DNA of 64,000 nucleotides. It comes from Catellatospora vulcania. Lineage in GTDB: Bacteria > Actinomycetota > Actinomycetes > Mycobacteriales > Micromonosporaceae. A program made the position numbers and the translations under genes. The stretch covers positions 149,979-213,978 of the forward strand of contig NZ_ML769303.1 of assembly GCF_009720385.1 (NCBI RefSeq), read 5' to 3'. Positions 38,462 to 46,667 of the stretch are shown here, piece after piece (positions within the stretch are counted from its first letter, which is position 1; every line of letters starts with the position of its first letter). The notes under the pieces are model-generated. The model did no database searches, was not told the origin of the DNA, and saw only the letters and a program-made list of their open reading frames with translations.

Positions 38462-39673
38462 CTAAACAGCTCTTGACGTGGGATAATCCCCTGGGCGATT
38501 AATCGGCAGGAAGACCAGCAGCACCAGGCTCAGCAGGACGTAGGCGTTGCGGGCCAGGAACAGTCCCGCCGTGTCGGTGGGCACCGCGGCCACACCCCAG
38601 TCCACCACCGAGACGACCCCGATCACGCAGACGGCGTACGTCCCGGCCGCGAAGGCGAGCCAGCCCCACCGGCGGCCGTCCCCGGCATGCTGCGCCGCGG
38701 CGACCAGGGTCACGATCGCGGGCACGAACCAGTACAGGTGGTGCGGCCAGGTGATCGGGCTGATCAGCCCCGACACCAGGCCGGTCAGCGCCAGCCCGGT
38801 GACCGCGTCGCCGGCCAGGCCCGCCCGCGCCGCCCGCCACATGCCCAAGCCCAGCACCGCCAGGGCCAGCAGCAGCCAGAGCCACTTCGCGGGCTGCTCC
38901 GGCGCGACCAGCCGGGCCAGCAGGCCCTGCAACGACTGGTTGCCGGTGTAGTCGAGCCGGCCCACCCGGGCGGTGTCCCACAGCGCCGAGGTCCAGAAGT
39001 CCCACGAGGCCCGCGGCGCGATCGCGGCGGCCAGCAGGGTCACGCCCGCGGCCGCGCCCATCGCCGTGAACGCCGCCCGCCACTGCCGTGTGACCAGCAG
39101 GTACACGATGAACAGGCCGGGGATCAGCTTCAGCGCGGTGGCCACGCCGATGCCGACGCCGGTCCACTTCGAGCCGCGCGGCCCGAGCACCAGCAGGTCC
39201 AACATGATCAGCACGATCAGCAGCAGGTTGATCTGCCCGAACGTGATGGTCTCGCGCAGCGGCTCGATGACCAGCACCAGCGGCGCGGCGATGCCGACGG
39301 CATACCAGGCCGGCCAGCCCTGCCGCCGGGCCAGCGGGGCCACCAGCCAGTACGTGGTGACCACCACGGCCGCCACGGTGCCCAGCGTGAACAGCGCCTG
39401 GGTCACGCCCAGCGGGAGCAGGCCGAACGGGAACAGCAGCAGCGCCGCGAACGGCGGGTAGGTGAAGTACAGCGCGCCCTGCACCCGGTCGGGCTGCGCG
39501 TAGTCGTACAGGTCGTGCCCGTCGCCCCACCAGTTCACCGCGGACATGTAGATCTTCAGGTCGAAGAAGTCGTGCTCCACCCGCAGCCGCCAGAACGCCA
39601 CGGCGGCCAGCGCGAGCACGGCGACGACGGTGAGCACCCGCACGAGCGGGTCGCGGGTGCGGACCTGAGACAT
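38462..39673 (-). CDS. GT87-family mannosyltransferase
   Basis: 403-aa polytopic glycosyltransferase family 87 (DUF2029) enzyme, usually a polyprenyl-phosphomannose-dependent alpha-1,2-mannosyltransferase for lipomannan-like glycans. About ten hydrophobic segments. The catalytic Asp is in the first loop (HDFFDLKIYMSA), followed by LYFTYPPFAALLLFP and the GQINLLL and ALKLIPGLF motifs. ATG 39673 follows a TAGGGT box by 7 nt. Divergent from orn. Confidence 0.88.
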   Translation of the reverse strand: MSQVRTRDPLVRVLTVVAVLALAAVAFWRLRVEHDFFDLKIYMSAVNWWGDGHDLYDYAQPDRVQGALYFTYPPFAALLLFPFGLLPLGVTQALFTLGTVAAVVVTTYWLVAPLARRQGWPAWYAVGIAAPLVLVIEPLRETITFGQINLLLIVLIMLDLLVLGPRGSKWTGVGIGVATALKLIPGLFIVYLLVTRQWRAAFTAMGAAAGVTLLAAAIAPRASWDFWTSALWDTARVGRLDYTGNQSLQGLLARLVAPEQPAKWLWLLLALAVLGLGMWRAARAGLAGDAVTGLALTGLVSGLISPITWPHHLYWFVPAIVTLVAAAQHAGDGRRWGWLAFAAGTYAVCVIGVVSVVDWGVAAVPTDTAGLFLARNAYVLLSLVLLVFLPINRPGDYPTSRAV

Positions 39674-39680
39674 GGTCGAC

Positions 39681-39686
39681 ACCCTA
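39681..39686 (-). promoter_or_regulatory. TAGGGT -10 box, leaderless GT87 gene
   Basis: Minus-strand TAGGGT ends 7 nt before ATG 39673. Confidence 0.5.
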
Positions 39687-39757
39687 TCCGCCACGCCGGT
39701 CACCGGGGCACACCCCGGGCTCGACAGTGGCGACACTGACAGTGCGCCCTTACGGCG

Positions 39758-39763
39758 TACGCT
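39758..39763 (+). promoter_or_regulatory. TACGCT -10 box, leaderless orn
   Basis: TACGCT ends 6 nt before GTG 39770. Confidence 0.45.
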
Positions 39764-39769
39764 GTGCCG

Positions 39770-40384
39770 GTGGGAGATCTGCGAAGCGCCGACCATCTGG
39801 TATGGATCGACTGTGAGATGACCGGCCTGAACCTGGGCAGCGACGCCCTCATCGAGGTCGCCGCCCTGGTCACCGATGCCGACCTGAACGTGCTGGGCGA
39901 CGGGGTGGACGTCGTGATCCACACCGACGACGCCGCCCTCGACGGCATGGTCGACGTGGTGAAGCAGATGCACGAGAAATCGGGCCTGACCGAGGCGGTG
40001 CGCCGGTCCACGGTCACGGTCGAGCAGGCCGAGGACATGGTGCTGGAGTACGTCACCAAGTACGTCACCGACCCGCGCACCGCGCCGCTGTGCGGCAACT
40101 CGATCGCCACCGACCGCGGCTTCATCGTCCGGGACATGCCCCGCCTCGACACGCACCTGCACTACCGCATGATCGACGTGTCGTCGGTGAAGGAGCTGTG
40201 CCGCCGCTGGTACCCCCGGGTGTATTTCGGCCAGCCGGAGAAAGGGCTGGCCCACCGGGCCCTGGCCGACATCCGGGAGAGCATCCGCGAGCTGCGCTAC
40301 TACCGCGAGGCGATCTTCGTGCCGCAGCCCGGACCGGACGTCGACGAGGCCAAGCGCATCGCCGCGACGATGATCCTTCCCTGA
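39770..40384 (+). CDS. orn: Oligoribonuclease
   Basis: DEDDh 3'-5' exonuclease that degrades di- to pentanucleotides such as pGpG. Exo motif I is Asp14-x-Glu16 in [10 protein letters not shown]; motif II is in [12 protein letters not shown] and motif III in [15 protein letters not shown]. The product is 204 aa. GTG 39770 fits the leaderless box; GTG 39764 two codons upstream is an alternative. tRNA-His follows. Confidence 0.95.
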   Translation: MGDLRSADHLVWIDCEMTGLNLGSDALIEVAALVTDADLNVLGDGVDVVIHTDDAALDGMVDVVKQMHEKSGLTEAVRRSTVTVEQAEDMVLEYVTKYVTDPRTAPLCGNSIATDRGFIVRDMPRLDTHLHYRMIDVSSVKELCRRWYPRVYFGQPEKGLAHRALADIRESIRELRYYREAIFVPQPGPDVDEAKRIAATMILP

Positions 40385-40481
40385 GTAGCGGGAGACACAG
40401 CGATACCCGCTCGACGTGGTGCCGGGGGGTATGGCTATCATTGGTCAGTCGCCGCGGCCACACGGTCAGCGGCGTGCGATG

Positions 40482-40557
40482 GTGGTCGTAGCTCAGCTGG
40501 TAGAGCACCGGGTTGTGGTCCCGGGGGTCGCGGGTTCAAGTCCCGTCGATCACCCCA
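40482..40557 (+). tRNA. tRNA-His (GTG)
   Basis: Full cloverleaf with acceptor GTGGTCG / CGATCAC, anticodon loop TTGTGGT (anticodon GTG), and encoded CCA. The preceding G at 40481 is the expected G-1 opposite C73, the tRNA-His identity pair. Confidence 0.95.
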
Positions 40558-40563
40558 TACGAG

Positions 40564-40596
40564 AAAGCCCCGGCGGGAAATCCCGCCGGGGCTTTT
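40564..40596. terminator. Bidirectional terminator after tRNA-His
   Basis: Perfect 15-bp stem AAAGCCCCGGCGGGA / TCCCGCCGGGGCTTT with a 2-nt apex (effectively a tetraloop) and T-tract. It lies between tRNA-His (+) and the L,D-transpeptidase (-). Confidence 0.9.
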
Positions 40597-40608
40597 CGCT
40601 GCTCGTCG

Positions 40609-41943
40609 TCAGGCGCTCGGGGTGCCCGAGGGGCCTGCAGAGGGGGTCGCCGACGGGTCGGTGGACGGCGCCGTCGACGGGTCCGGCGTCGGCTCGGCCG
40701 GGGCCACGTACGGGATGGCGCTGCCCTTCACGTACTGCTCCCAGGACTTGTCCCAGTCGGTCCAGCCGTTGCCGTACTCCAGCTCGCGGGGCGTGCCCTT
40801 GGTGGTGATCGGCGTGCCGACCAGCGTGTTCGCGAACAGCCAGGCGGCATTCGCCATGGACACGTTCACGCAGCCGTGCGACACGTTGCGGCGTCCCTGG
40901 TGCTGCGTCGACCACGGGGCGGCGTGGATGAACTCCCCGCCCCAGGTCATCCGCTGGGCGTACTCCACCGGAGTGCGGTAGCGGTTGGCCGGGTTAGGGG
41001 CGTCCATGGTGTCGAAGACGGTGTTCCGCTTCTTCTCGATGATGATCATCGTGCCGCTGGACGACGGCATGCTCGGGCGGCCCAGGCTGACCGGGATCGT
41101 CCGGATGAGCTTGCCGTCCTTGTGCACCGTCATCTTGTGGGTCTTGTCGTCGACCCGCAGCTGCAGGTCCGGACCCACGGTGCAGACCAGCGTCGAGTCA
41201 CGCCGGCCGTAGTAGCCGCCGCCCATCGGCAGGCCGCCGGCCCGCACGCTGACGTTGATCTTCGTGCCGGCCTTCCAGAACGCCTTCGGCCGGAAGTGCA
41301 GCTCGCGAGCGGTGTACCAGGTCCAGATGCCTTCCTGGAACGGCTGGGTCTCCACCAGCAGCCGCCGCTGCACCGCGGCCCGGTCGGCCTTCGCGATGTC
41401 CCGGCTGGTCCGGAAGATCAGCACCATGCCGACGCCGATGACGGCGTTGTCGGCCAGGAAGCTGCTGAACCCGACCAGCTTGGACGGCTTGGCCATGGTG
41501 GTGAACGTGGTCGTGGCGGTGGCGGCCTTGCCGTCGTCGCCGGTCGCGGTCACCGTCGCGGTGTACGCCGTGCCGAAGGCCAGCGACTTCTCCGGCAGCC
41601 AGCCCTTGCCGTCGGGGTGCATGGCACCCTTCACCTCGGCGCCGTTGGCGTCCTTCAGCGAGACCGTGGTGTCCACCGCTTCGGTCGCGGCGAACACGAT
41701 CTCTGCGCTGGCCGGGACGTCCTTGGCATCGGCAGCCGGGCCGCTGATGGTGACCGTCGCCTTGGGCGGCGTCTCGGCCGGGGAGTCCCCGTCGCCGTTC
41801 GAGCCGTTCCAGATCGGCGACTTGTCGCCCGTGCAGGCAGCCAGGCCGGCCACTCCGGCGACACCCGCGCCGGCCAGGCCGAGCGCGGTGAGCGCGCGCC
41901 GCCGGGTCATGGACATGGGGGTCGGGAGATCGGGGGTGGGCAT
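40609..41943 (-). CDS. L,D-transpeptidase lipoprotein, LdtMt2-like (1)
   Basis: 444-aa lipoprotein that makes 3-3 peptidoglycan crosslinks. Lipobox LAAC with Cys37, two Ig-like domains (about 70-280), then a YkuD domain whose catalytic Cys358 lies in NVSHGCVNVS. ATG 41943 has GAGGAG 5 nt upstream; a longer frame to 41991 is unlikely. The TRRRALTALGLAGAG stretch gives a possible Tat-style twin-arginine signal. It is followed downstream by a shared terminator; a paralogue lies just upstream. Confidence 0.93.
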   Translation of the reverse strand: MPTPDLPTPMSMTRRRALTALGLAGAGVAGVAGLAACTGDKSPIWNGSNGDGDSPAETPPKATVTISGPAADAKDVPASAEIVFAATEAVDTTVSLKDANGAEVKGAMHPDGKGWLPEKSLAFGTAYTATVTATGDDGKAATATTTFTTMAKPSKLVGFSSFLADNAVIGVGMVLIFRTSRDIAKADRAAVQRRLLVETQPFQEGIWTWYTARELHFRPKAFWKAGTKINVSVRAGGLPMGGGYYGRRDSTLVCTVGPDLQLRVDDKTHKMTVHKDGKLIRTIPVSLGRPSMPSSSGTMIIIEKKRNTVFDTMDAPNPANRYRTPVEYAQRMTWGGEFIHAAPWSTQHQGRRNVSHGCVNVSMANAAWLFANTLVGTPITTKGTPRELEYGNGWTDWDKSWEQYVKGSAIPYVAPAEPTPDPSTAPSTDPSATPSAGPSGTPSA

Positions 41944-42071
41944 AGGCTCCTCACCAAGATCGAGGGGTGTGTGCGCGATGCGCGTATCCATACTGCCTCA
42001 AAGACGCTCCGCCAAGGGTATGCGTTGCATCCAGTGAGGCTGCACACCGGGATCTTCGAGGATAAACCGGA

Positions 42072-43340
42072 CTAGTTGGCCGGATCCGAGGGGGACGGGC
42101 TCACCGGAGCGGCAGAGGCGACCGCGGACGGCGAGGGCGCCACCGCCGGCACCGGCTCCAGCAGCTCCTGCGGGATCGGCAGCGCACTGCCCTTGACGAA
42201 CTCCTTCCAGCTCAGGTCCCACGCGGTGAAGCCGTTGCCGCGTTCCAGCTTCACCCCCGTACCCCTGACCGTCACCGGGTCGCCCACGTGCGTGTTCTGG
42301 AACAGCCACACCGCGTTGCCGTACGAGACGTTCAGGCAGCCGTGCGACACGTTGCGGTTGCCCTGGTCGCCGACGCTCCACGGGGCCGAGTGGATGAACT
42401 CGCCGCCCCAGGTCAGCCGCTGCGCGTACTGGATCGCCACCCGGTACTGGTCGCCCGGCTCGCCGGTGGTGTCGAAGATGGTGGACTCCTGCTTATCCAT
42501 GATCACCATGGTGCCGGAGGACGACGGGGTGCTCGCCTTGCCCAGGCTCACCGGCATCGACTTGACCTTCTTACCGTCGCGGAAGACGTCGATGTGCTTG
42601 TTCGAGTTCTTGACGATCAGCTCCAGCTTCTCGTCCGCGATCTTCACGGTGGCCTTGCGGTCGTCGTCGCCGAACCGGCCCTCGCCCATCGGCAGGCCCT
42701 TCAGCGCGGCCCGCACGCTGAGCACGGTGTTCGGCTTCCAGTACTCCGGCGCCCGGTAGGTCACCTGCCGCCCGCTCATCCAGTGCCACACGCCGGGCTG
42801 GGCCGGTGTCGTCGTCACGAACAGCCGCGACTCCACCTGCGCCCGGGACGCCTCCGGAATCTGCTCCGAGAACTCCACCACCACCGGCATCGCCACGCCG
42901 TAGGTGTTGCCGTCGAACAGGTACATGCCCGTGCCGACCTGCCGCGTGGGCTCCGCCATCGTGCTGAACGAGGTCGACTTCGTGATCGCCCGTCGCCCGT
43001 CGGTGGCGGTCACGGTGACCGAGTAGCGCCCCTTGTACTCCAGCGGCTTGTCCGGGACCCAGGACAGGCCGCCCGGCCGCATCCGGCCCGACAGCAGCCG
43101 GCCCTTGGCGTCGGCCAGGGCCACCGAGCGGACCGAGGCGTTCGCGACGCTGATCCCGATCTCGGCGCTGACCGGCAGGTCCTTCTGCTCGGCCGCCGGG
43201 GTGAGCTCCAGGGTCTGCGCGGGCGGGGCCGGTTGCGGGGCCGCCTGATTCTTGACGGGATCGCCGGTGTCGCACGAGCCCAGCGGTACGAGGACCGCGG
43301 CCGTAACCGCGGCTATGCCGAACCTGCGCAGTGCACCCAT
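42072..43340 (-). CDS. L,D-transpeptidase lipoprotein, LdtMt2-like (2)
   Basis: 422-aa paralogue of the neighbour at 40609. Lipobox LGSC with Cys23, Ig-like domains, and a YkuD catalytic domain with Cys335 in NVSHGCLNVSYGNAVWLF. Differences are spread over the length, so the duplication is old. ATG 43340. The 128-bp gap to the next gene allows separate transcription. Confidence 0.93.
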   Translation of the reverse strand: MGALRRFGIAAVTAAVLVPLGSCDTGDPVKNQAAPQPAPPAQTLELTPAAEQKDLPVSAEIGISVANASVRSVALADAKGRLLSGRMRPGGLSWVPDKPLEYKGRYSVTVTATDGRRAITKSTSFSTMAEPTRQVGTGMYLFDGNTYGVAMPVVVEFSEQIPEASRAQVESRLFVTTTPAQPGVWHWMSGRQVTYRAPEYWKPNTVLSVRAALKGLPMGEGRFGDDDRKATVKIADEKLELIVKNSNKHIDVFRDGKKVKSMPVSLGKASTPSSSGTMVIMDKQESTIFDTTGEPGDQYRVAIQYAQRLTWGGEFIHSAPWSVGDQGNRNVSHGCLNVSYGNAVWLFQNTHVGDPVTVRGTGVKLERGNGFTAWDLSWKEFVKGSALPIPQELLEPVPAVAPSPSAVASAAPVSPSPSDPAN

Positions 43341-43654
43341 GACGCCACCTACCCATTACCGCCGATATGTCCCGGTTCACATATTGCCGCAGGCGGGTGG
43401 GGTGTGTGGGCGGTTCTGACGGAATCTCAGGATCTGGCGTGGCGACACGGATGATCTTTGCGTGAGCGTGCTCACATGGCGCGGTCGTGACGCTTCGTGG
43501 CTGCGGGGCGGAGGCCGGGCGGCGCGTCATTGTGGGGTGGTATGCGGCGTTCTGGCAGGTGGTTTGCGGGGGTTTGCGGATGCCGACCGCGAGTCCGCTA
43601 ACCGATTGGAGAACCCCCGGATCGTCATGCTAATGTTCTCTCCGTTGCCAACGA
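43341..43654. promoter_or_regulatory. Intergenic: promoters for ldt (2) and tRNA-Lys
   Basis: The 314-bp gap holds no gene. TTGGAG (43606-43611) and TAATGT (43631-43636), 19 bp apart, are a plausible tRNA-Lys promoter, with a start about 10 bp before the tRNA. No repeat is seen. Confidence 0.4.
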
Positions 43655-43730
43655 GCGCCGCTAGCTCAACTGGCAGAGCAGCGGACTCTTAATCCGCGGG
43701 TTCGGGGTTCGAGTCCCTGGCGGCGCACCA
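43655..43730 (+). tRNA. tRNA-Lys (CTT), island integration site
   Basis: Intact cloverleaf: acceptor GCGCCGC / GCGGCGC, anticodon stem GCGGA / TCCGC with loop CTCTTAA (anticodon CTT), A73, encoded CCA. Its 3' 51 bp recur exactly at 61057-61107, so the gene is the attachment site and its 3' half was probably supplied by the island. Confidence 0.96.
43680..43730 (+). repeat. Island direct repeat (attL), 51 bp
   Basis: From the anticodon stem to CCA of tRNA-Lys. Identical to 61057-61107; identity stops at once on both sides (C versus A before, AAAG versus CAGG after). Confidence 0.92.
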
Positions 43731-43732
43731 AA

Positions 43733-43767
43733 AGAAGCCCCATCTGACCTGGTCAGATGGGGCTTCT
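43733..43767 (+). terminator. Terminator after tRNA-Lys
   Basis: AGAAGCCCCATCTGA / TCAGATGGGGCTTCT stem of 15 bp with a 5-nt loop. A degenerate relative of this sequence occurs at about 61396-61436, outside the other end of the island. Confidence 0.85.
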
Positions 43768-44051
43768 GGCATTACGGGGCCGTATCTGTCGGCGGCCGGT
43801 GCGCTCGACGTGTGCTCGTATGCGCCGTGAGCATCCGATACGTGGCGTCAGGTGCTGTCACCGACTGATCTTTGATCTTGTTTCGGGGCGTCGACGGGGA
43901 TCGGCTCAGGTGTCGTTTCGGCAACGTTCCCGACGGTCGCGCAGAGTGGAGTTGGAGTGGGATCGTCAGACGGTTCGTTCAGACGGGTTCGGCAGAAAGT
44001 GGCCAGAACGGGGAGGAGGCGGCAGCTGTGGGCGACGGCGGATGATTCTCG
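43768..44051. other. Non-coding island segment
   Basis: No convincing gene, repeat or RNA seen; short frames on both strands lack ribosome sites. Confidence 0.4.
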
Positions 44052-44354
44052 GTGCGGTGCGTCGTGCGGTTTCCGGCCGAGCAGCGCTCGACGTTCGAGG
44101 AACGGGTCACGCTGTGGCGGGTGGCGAACTTCGACGAGGCGGTGCGGCTTGCGGAGGTGGAGGTCCGCGAGTATGCGGCCGCTATCGGCGGCGAGTACAC
44201 CGGCCTGGCTCAGGCCTACGAACTCGCCGACATGCCGGGCCACGGGGCAGAGGTGTTCTCCCTGATGCGTGACAGTGACCTCGACCTGGACGCCTATCTC
44301 GACGCATTCTTCGATACGGGCAGTGAGCGGCAACGCGCCATCGACGAGCACTGA
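44052..44354 (+). CDS. Small DUF4288-like protein
   Basis: 100-aa acidic protein with blocks RSTFEERVTLWRVANFDEA, LAEVEVREYAAAIGGEYTG and GAEVFSLMRDSDLD. These resemble small actinobacterial DUF4288-type proteins, a tentative match from memory. GTG 44052 is the first start after an in-frame stop at 44043; no clear ribosome site. Function unknown. Opposite strand to the next three genes. Confidence 0.6.
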   Translation: MRCVVRFPAEQRSTFEERVTLWRVANFDEAVRLAEVEVREYAAAIGGEYTGLAQAYELADMPGHGAEVFSLMRDSDLDLDAYLDAFFDTGSERQRAIDEH

Positions 44355-44409
44355 GTCCGTCCCTGCGCGCACTGGATTCGCGCGGAGGGGGCGGGCTGTC
44401 TGCGGGCCG

Positions 44410-45207
44410 CTACACGCCTCGGTACTCCGCCCAGGCTCGGGCAGCCTCGGCGACCTCGATCTTCCACGGCTGTGGATCGGCGGCGCTGATCTCAGCCCAC
44501 AGGCCTCTCGCCGCGGTGACGAAGGTCGACACCGCTTCGTCGGTGACGAGGGTGAAGGTGGGGGAGTCCTGGCACCAGTGCTCGGCGTTCTTCGGGGTAT
44601 GCCCGGCCTGGATGAGCTGCAGACCTACGCAGGCGGTGTCGAGCCAGGATGCGGCGAGCGTCGGCCAGGCCCAGTCGATGAATTTCGCGGTTCCGTCGAC
44701 CAGGATGTTGTGGCGGTGCAGGTCGGTGTGGGCGATGGTCGTTCCGGCGAGCAGATGAGCGCGGTCTCCGGCGTAGTCGCGCCAGCGGTCTTCGATGGTG
44801 CGCAGGGTCAGCCCTCGTGGGGCGGGGATCGAGGCGAGGGCCTGCAGGCTTGTGGCGATCTTCGGTAGGTCCGGCGATCCAGGGCTGAGGTCGGCGTGGC
44901 GGCCGTCGAGATACAGGAAGCCGAGCACGTCCCAGCCGTCCGCGGCCACGCGGAAGGCGAGCGGAGCCGACACGTGCCGGACATGCTCGTTGATCGCGGC
45001 CTCGTTGCTATGGGTCCAGACGGCCCGCTTGTGGTCGGCTGGGACACCCTTGAGGAAGTATCGGTCGCGCGCCGTGTGCATGACCATGCCGAGCAGACAG
45101 TTGTGCCCGGTGTCGACCTGGTCGGCACGGACGAACGCGCCTGTCTCGGCCTCGATCATGCGGCGCAGGTTGGCGGGAAGGTCATCCCATGACACACGCG
45201 GGTTCAT
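44410..45207 (-). CDS. APH-family phosphotransferase
   Basis: 265-aa small-molecule kinase of the aminoglycoside phosphotransferase / choline kinase fold. The catalytic loop is TIAHTDLHRHNILVDG and the metal-binding Asp is in KFIDWAWPT. Whether it confers resistance cannot be told; most such proteins act on other substrates. ATG 45207 has GGAGGA 5 nt upstream. It lies 96 bp downstream of the Cys-containing peptide gene and a SPASM fragment on the same strand, so it may have modified that peptide. Confidence 0.82.
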   Translation of the reverse strand: MNPRVSWDDLPANLRRMIEAETGAFVRADQVDTGHNCLLGMVMHTARDRYFLKGVPADHKRAVWTHSNEAAINEHVRHVSAPLAFRVAADGWDVLGFLYLDGRHADLSPGSPDLPKIATSLQALASIPAPRGLTLRTIEDRWRDYAGDRAHLLAGTTIAHTDLHRHNILVDGTAKFIDWAWPTLAASWLDTACVGLQLIQAGHTPKNAEHWCQDSPTFTLVTDEAVSTFVTAARGLWAEISAADPQPWKIEVAEAARAWAEYRGV

Positions 45208-45303
45208 GGTCTCCTCCATCGCTGGGCCGCTTACCGGCGGCGAGGTTACAGGGAACGTTGGGGATGGTCCCAGCGCCCACGCCGGGACCACCCCACCGAG
45301 CGG

Positions 45304-45471
45304 CTAGTACGGGTTGTCGTCGCTGGAGTTGCAGTTGCACTTGTTCGCGGCCAGGACGGTCTGCTCGACGTTGACGAACTCGATCTCCGTCACCTCAGGC
45401 CGCGGCTGCGGACGCTGGGACAGCGCGACCATGACCGGTGCCGGCCGGGTCGCTGTGGGTGTCGGTGCCAT
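45304..45471 (-). CDS. 55-residue Cys-containing peptide, candidate RiPP precursor
   Basis: Small gene with an excellent ribosome site (GGGGAGGTGATTGTCA-ATG). The product starts MAPTPTATRPAPVMVAL, has a middle EVTEIEFVNVEQTVLAAN and ends KCNCNSSDDNPY. A leader-like N-terminus plus a short C-terminal core with a CxC pair, Ser and Tyr is the shape of a ribosomally made, modified peptide precursor. The gene directly upstream is the SPASM end of a radical SAM protein, the kind of enzyme that makes thioether or C-C crosslinks in such cores. The family is not one I recognise. Confidence 0.65.
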   Translation of the reverse strand: MAPTPTATRPAPVMVALSQRPQPRPEVTEIEFVNVEQTVLAANKCNCNSSDDNPY

Positions 45472-45712
45472 TGACAATCACCTCCCCACTTTCTCGATGC
45501 TGGCAGTAGCGCTCCATCGGCGACTTCGCCTGCCGGTACAGCCGGACCAGCGGCATGCACGTGTTGCACGTGCCTTGCACGCCGCATCCGCTGCACCCGC
45601 CGGTCCTGGCGAGCAGGCCGTCGGCTATGCCGCCGAGTCGGCGCAGGCCCTCCACGCCTTCGGCGAGGAGGTCGATGTTGGGGTCCCGGCCGACCTTGCA
45701 GATCGAGGCCAT
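45395..45712 (-). pseudogene. Radical SAM/SPASM maturase fragment (C-terminal)
   Basis: 105-codon frame whose sequence GGCSGCGVQGTCNTCMPL followed by SPMERYCQHR has the C-x2-C-x5-C-x2-C ... C spacing of a SPASM auxiliary iron-sulfur domain. The radical SAM CxxxCxxC domain is missing: an in-frame TAG stands upstream and the DNA beyond 45770 encodes an unrelated plus-strand gene. So it is a truncated remnant. Its 3' end overlaps the peptide gene by 77 bp in another frame. Confidence 0.6.
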
Positions 45713-45850
45713 TCGACGGACCCATCCGGAATTACCGACCCAAGACCTGGAAGACTACGAAATGGACTAAAACCGCTCGGTGCCCTATGCCCGAAGCTAC
45801 GACGCGAAGACGGGTCGTGGCCTGCCGACCACGGCACCTACCAATACCAG

Positions 45851-46406
45851 ATGGACCTACCCGCATCGCCACGCGGCGAACGGCGGTTGCCACGCCGTAG
45901 CGGATTCGACACCCGTGAGGCGGCGGTCGCCGACCGCTGCCGGATCACGGAGGTCACCCTGGGCGCGGCGGAGTACATCTCCGACCGCGGAAGGCTGACG
46001 CTTCCCGCATGGCTGTTCACCGTGGCGGAGCCGGTCAGAACACTGGCCGTGCCCGCACTTGCCGCCGAGGCGTTCTGGTACCCAGGCGAGCCCAACTACG
46101 GCGACCTCCGCGGCCACAGTGTCCGCCGACGGGCGGGCACTGACCATCATGATGATGAAGCTGAAGGCGCCATGCCGCGGCGAGCCGACTCTGCGTCTGG
46201 CAGCGAAGGCGACGGAGTCCGTGACCGCGGTCACCGTCGGGCTGTACGTGGCGGAGATCGTGCCGGCTACCGCCACGACCACGGGCGACGACTGCTTCCG
46301 CGACTTCGAGCAGCTAGCCGAGCCGTACCAGGTGCGGTTGAACGCACCGCTGGGCAACCGAGGGTTGGTCGGGGCTAGCGGAGCATCTGCGGTCACCCGA
46401 GGTTGA
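45851..46406 (+). pseudogene. Frameshifted hypothetical gene
   Basis: Two frames read as one protein when joined near 46105-46122. The first gives CRITEVTLGAAEYISDRG and LPAWLFTVAEPVRTLAV; the second gives TVSADGRALTIMMMKLK, then GDDCFRDFEQLAEPYQVRL. The split is where DLRGHS should continue into VSADGR. It resembles exported actinobacterial hypothetical proteins; the 5' end is probably also missing. The gene is a broken remnant. Confidence 0.5.
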
Positions 46407-46667
46407 AACAGTCGGCGGCGCTCAGTCCAGCCTCAGCATTGGGCCGACACGGCCTCCGGAGCTGAAACGATCGACAGAACAGTGTTGACCAGTAGGGCCG
46501 TATCTACGGATATAGCGGTCACTGCGAGTCATCGGCCAAAGCCTCCGTAGCGGCAACGTCCGCCACTTTGGGTGGTGACGATCAGCCGGGGGACAATGAT
46601 CGAAGCTTTCGGCCCGGGTGACCGGGGCCATAGGATCTCAAGTTCGGGCCTGTGTAGGAGGTAGTCG
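46407..46667. promoter_or_regulatory. Upstream region of the defence-like cassette
   Basis: 261 bp without a gene. TAGGAT at 46631-46636 may be the -10 of the cassette, and AGGAGGT (46656-46662) is the ribosome site of its first gene. Confidence 0.4.

Noticed and set aside
44410-45207. Phosphotransferase as an aminoglycoside resistance gene
   Set aside because: The fold is shared by many kinases; the sequence does not identify an antibiotic substrate.
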